7,504 nucleotides of DNA, taken from the NCBI GenBank assembly GCA_947629295.1, contig CANRDH010000071.1, positions 1-7,504 of the forward strand, written 5' to 3'. The position numbers and the translations under genes are program-made. This document shows positions 6,201 to 7,504 of the stretch, in pieces. The notes under the pieces are model-generated. The model was not told the origin of the DNA. It saw nothing but the letters and a program-made list of their open reading frames with translations, and searched no databases. The stretch is from an uncultured Clostridia bacterium (lineage in GTDB: Bacteria; Bacillota; Clostridia; Oscillospirales; Acutalibacteraceae). Each line of letters begins with the position of its first letter. Within the stretch, counting starts at the first letter, position 1.

Positions 6201-7003
6201 GTCTCATTAAAAACTTTAATTCTTTCCTTTGAAAGCTTTTCATATTCCTTTGTCTGTTTTTCAATAGTGTTTTCATATTCTTCGGAAAAAGGGGACAACC
6301 CGGCTGACGACGCCGTTGTTGTAACATAAACAGCAGTATATCTTTCTGAAACAAAATCCTCCGGTGGTATCATTATGTAAAAGCTTATAGACCCGTCGCC
6401 CACAGTGGTATTTCCTCTTTGGTAGGTCAGATACAGGGGATCATCAACAACTCCCACAATTTTATATTCAAGGTTTTTAATTATATCGGTAGTTTTATTT
6501 CCCTGAACAGTTTCATTGAATTTTATTACACTTCCGATTTTATATCCGTTTGCCTTATAAAAATAGCTGTCGATAACACATTCCCCGCTCTTGGCAGGAA
6601 GTTTTCCTTCCACTATAATAGGTTGGTTTATCGGTTTTTTATTTGTATTCGTAATCTCAGGCAGGGCATGGACACGTACAACAGAATCAATATTATTATG
6701 AGATATTATAAGATCGGACATATATGAGGGCATAACATCAACAGTACTTTCCTCATTTTTTATTGCTTTTATGTCATCATCATCAAAACCTATGGTTGAA
6801 ATCAGGCGCAAATCCATCAGATTCTGCTCTTTAAAATATCTGCTGCCCGTTTCCATCATGCTTGGGCTCGAGGTTTTTACTCCGGTAAAAAAACCCGTGC
6901 TGAGAGCTATGATAGCCAATATAGAGATAAATCGGGATTTAGTGTTTTTTATTTCCCTTATAACATTTTTCCTGAGAGATCTTTTTGATTTTGTGTTTTT
7001 CAT
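3287..7003 (-). CDS. FtsX-family ABC transporter permease with long extracellular coiled-coil stalk
   Basis: The protein has 1238 residues. Order: basic cytoplasmic start; membrane segment about 25-43; MacB-like extracellular domain about 50-235; coiled coil about 240-395; helical tip region about 400-530; second coiled coil about 535-685; three membrane segments (705-727, 755-785, 803-824). A second FtsX module then has membrane segment 874-895, extracellular domain about 900-1095, and segments 1105-1128, 1160-1187 and 1200-1222. Both modules carry the cytoplasmic coupling motif after the second helix, EERRTEIGTLKALGYSN (732-748) and EREREIATIKVLGFYN (1135-1150). Parts of the coils have glycine every seventh residue (323, 330, 337, 344), in a style also seen in YhgE/Pip-like proteins. 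It lacks an ATPase domain; the partner ATPase ends 36 bases upstream. The start ATG at 7001-7003 follows a modest GGAAAG. The family mostly performs mechanotransmission or extracytoplasmic release rather than classical transport; the substrate is unknown. Confidence 0.93.
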   Translation of the reverse strand: MKNTKSKRSLRKNVIREIKNTKSRFISILAIIALSTGFFTGVKTSSPSMMETGSRYFKEQNLMDLRLISTIGFDDDDIKAIKNEESTVDVMPSYMSDLIISHNNIDSVVRVHALPEITNTNKKPINQPIIVEGKLPAKSGECVIDSYFYKANGYKIGSVIKFNETVQGNKTTDIIKNLEYKIVGVVDDPLYLTYQRGNTTVGDGSISFYIMIPPEDFVSERYTAVYVTTTASSAGLSPFSEEYENTIEKQTKEYEKLSKERIKVFNETTLADAETELSDAKKEYNDKKNESEKEIADGAKELHNGEAELSEKLTEAEKKLEDGEKELEQGKTELADGQKKYNDGITEAKNKLTDAQNQYATGKEAYTKAKLEYDTKIDEAQAELDSAQSEYDKQYSVFYGSTKPRAETMMTLIKAAMNIGNDTITELENIINELEQRYDIDIETKQTLENIIKNLNDYKTKIDGYSELSNTLEINDLTVLSDLLKYYINFCNTAISDIEELITKLEGVFDIEYSMINKLTQINDKLKTNYSSLKEYSEQLDEASKQLADGEKQLTDAGKKLDDATNQFQTSKAEGAQKLSEAQIQLDYAESQLDIGRIEYENAMTSGLLELQAAQTEISQAEKQLELGKQELETQKAEGMKKLKEAREKLASGKSEAAFALSEAEKKLKDAQDAIDALNDAKWYVYDRDENPGYSGLEEDALRVDYVAAVFPVFFLLVAALVCLTTMTRMVEERRTEIGTLKALGYSNISIASKYFIYAALAAVSGSIVGAAAGLSTLPFIIIDTYSMMYILPDTILKIPWESFAFSAGTGILCTCIVAIIACCSELKLRPAALMRPKAPKPGKRILLEHIPFLWKHMNFTSKVTARNLFRYKARFLMTVIGVAGCTALILAGLGLKDSITVIGDIQFGEISLYDQVYALSESGTADEKAYLISQFHNDKRFSDILLVSQHSTSIEFGKKQKINFNLIIAENDKTFEKMFILRDRNNHKKIDLNDNSVVINERLAEVIGAKVGDKISFSVDEKTYSSVVSALTENYAGNYMYMTPKLYNKLSGKETEYNVVYTQVEESYKNDGREIANDWMKNDDIVTVSLISEQVDNILSTLDSLNVIVLVLIVCAGLLAVVVLYNLTNINISEREREIATIKVLGFYNMETANYIYRENMILTLVGAIVGLPLGTLLSSFVIMAIQMDMVMFPQQVKLISYIIAFLLTLAFSLLVNFVMYFKMKRISMVESLKSIE

Positions 7004-7039
7004 TTCATTCTTTCCATTCGATATACAGGTTAGCCGATA

Positions 7040-7504
7040 TTACCATTCAATTTCTTCAATCGGCATAGGATTAGGGTTTACAACATTGCTTACAACCTTG
7101 CCGCTTCTCATATTAATCACACGGTTAGCCATCGGTGTTATTGCGGAATTATGCGTTATCAGTACAACGGTCATTCCGTCCTCACGGCATTTAGTTTGCA
7201 GCAGCTTTAAGATTGTTTTACCCGTATTGTAATCCAAAGCGCCTGTCGGTTCATCACACAGAAGCAGCTTTGGTTTTTTTGCAAGAGCCCTTGCTATAGA
7301 TACACGCTGCTGTTCACCGCCGGAAAGCTGAGAAGGGAAGTTATTTTTCCTATGCGACAGACCCACACTGTCAAGCACAGTGTCAGCGTCAAGCGAATCA
7401 CGGCATATCTGAGTTGCAAGCTCGACATTTTCCTTTGCCGTAAGATTAGGGATAAGGTTATAAAACTGAAAGACAAAGCCGATATCATATCTGCGATAGG
7501 AGGC
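7040..7504 (-). CDS. ABC transporter ATPase, LolD/MacB type (N-terminal part outside window)
   Basis: The frame is open from the right edge (7504) to TAA at 7040-7042 and gives 154 residues. Counting from the edge, the Q-loop is FVFQFYNLIPNLT with Q13, the signature is LSGGEQQRVSIARAL at 60-74, Walker B is LLLCDEPTGALD with D84 and E85, and the switch histidine is H118 in ITHN. The sequence ends PMPIEEIEW. The Walker A loop is beyond the edge. The wording FYNLIPNLTAKENV and DEPTGALD is that of the MacB/LolD/FtsE group, which pairs with FtsX-type permeases. It is the upstream gene of an operon with the permease at 3287-7003 and should power it from the cytoplasmic face. The promoter and any regulator lie outside. 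GTG codons inside the frame could mislead gene callers into a short internal start at 7378. Confidence 0.95.
   Translation of the reverse strand, partial: ASYRRYDIGFVFQFYNLIPNLTAKENVELATQICRDSLDADTVLDSVGLSHRKNNFPSQLSGGEQQRVSIARALAKKPKLLLCDEPTGALDYNTGKTILKLLQTKCREDGMTVVLITHNSAITPMANRVINMRSGKVVSNVVNPNPMPIEEIEW

Noticed and set aside
5952..6329. 125-codon plus-strand frame rich in Ser and Phe
   Set aside because: It is the antisense of the Lys/Glu/Ser-rich coiled-coil coding region of the permease, a usual artefact of such composition, with no ribosome site.
6771..7232. 153-codon plus-strand frame with hydrophobic stretches
   Set aside because: It spans the permease start, the 36-base gap and the ATPase in antisense; both minus-strand genes are certain from their motifs.

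Overview
The window looks like chromosome of a low-GC Clostridia-type Firmicute, probably a gut Oscillospirales/Lachnospirales relative. The grounds are AT-rich intergenic DNA, AGGAGG-type ribosome sites, TTGACA/TATAAT promoters with 17-bp spacers, tRNAs without encoded CCA, and the protein families present. I cannot assign a genus from sequence alone.

Left part (1-760). The last 28 codons of an unrecognised plus-strand gene end at 87 and face a short minus-strand gene that resembles the start of a SMI1/KNR4 (SUKH) immunity-type domain (247-417); a hairpin at 149-189 lies between them. The short gene has a clear promoter, an 18-bp dyad at its transcription start and a good ribosome site, but the only codon where a start belongs is ATT. 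Upstream of it, on the same strand, is a two-tRNA operon, tRNA-Thr(TGT) then tRNA-Tyr(GTA), with a strong promoter with an A-tract upstream and a canonical terminator.

Centre (760-3280). Divergent from the tRNA promoter, a consensus promoter at 910-938 starts a long, G/C-rich, highly structured untranslated RNA (about 945-1160). It runs without a terminator into a HAD-family phosphatase/phosphomutase gene (1178-1834). Two mutually exclusive pairings involve the same strand of this RNA, which makes it the best candidate here for an unrecognised cis-regulatory or independent noncoding RNA. A 20-bp hairpin overlaps the stop codon of the HAD gene. Then comes a monocistronic gene with its own promoter for an archaeal-type cofactor-independent phosphoglycerate mutase or alternative homoserine kinase (1966-3180), closed by a hairpin terminator.

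Right part (3280-7504). On the minus strand an ABC transporter operon is read from beyond the right edge: a LolD/MacB-type ATPase (5' part missing) followed 36 bases later by a 1238-residue FtsX-family permease. The permease has two FtsX modules (8 predicted membrane segments), and its first extracellular domain carries two long coiled-coil segments separated by a helical tip region, as expected for an antiparallel stalk. The two proteins should form one MacB-like (type VII) transporter in which ATP hydrolysis in the cytoplasm moves the extracellular domains; the substrate is not revealed here.
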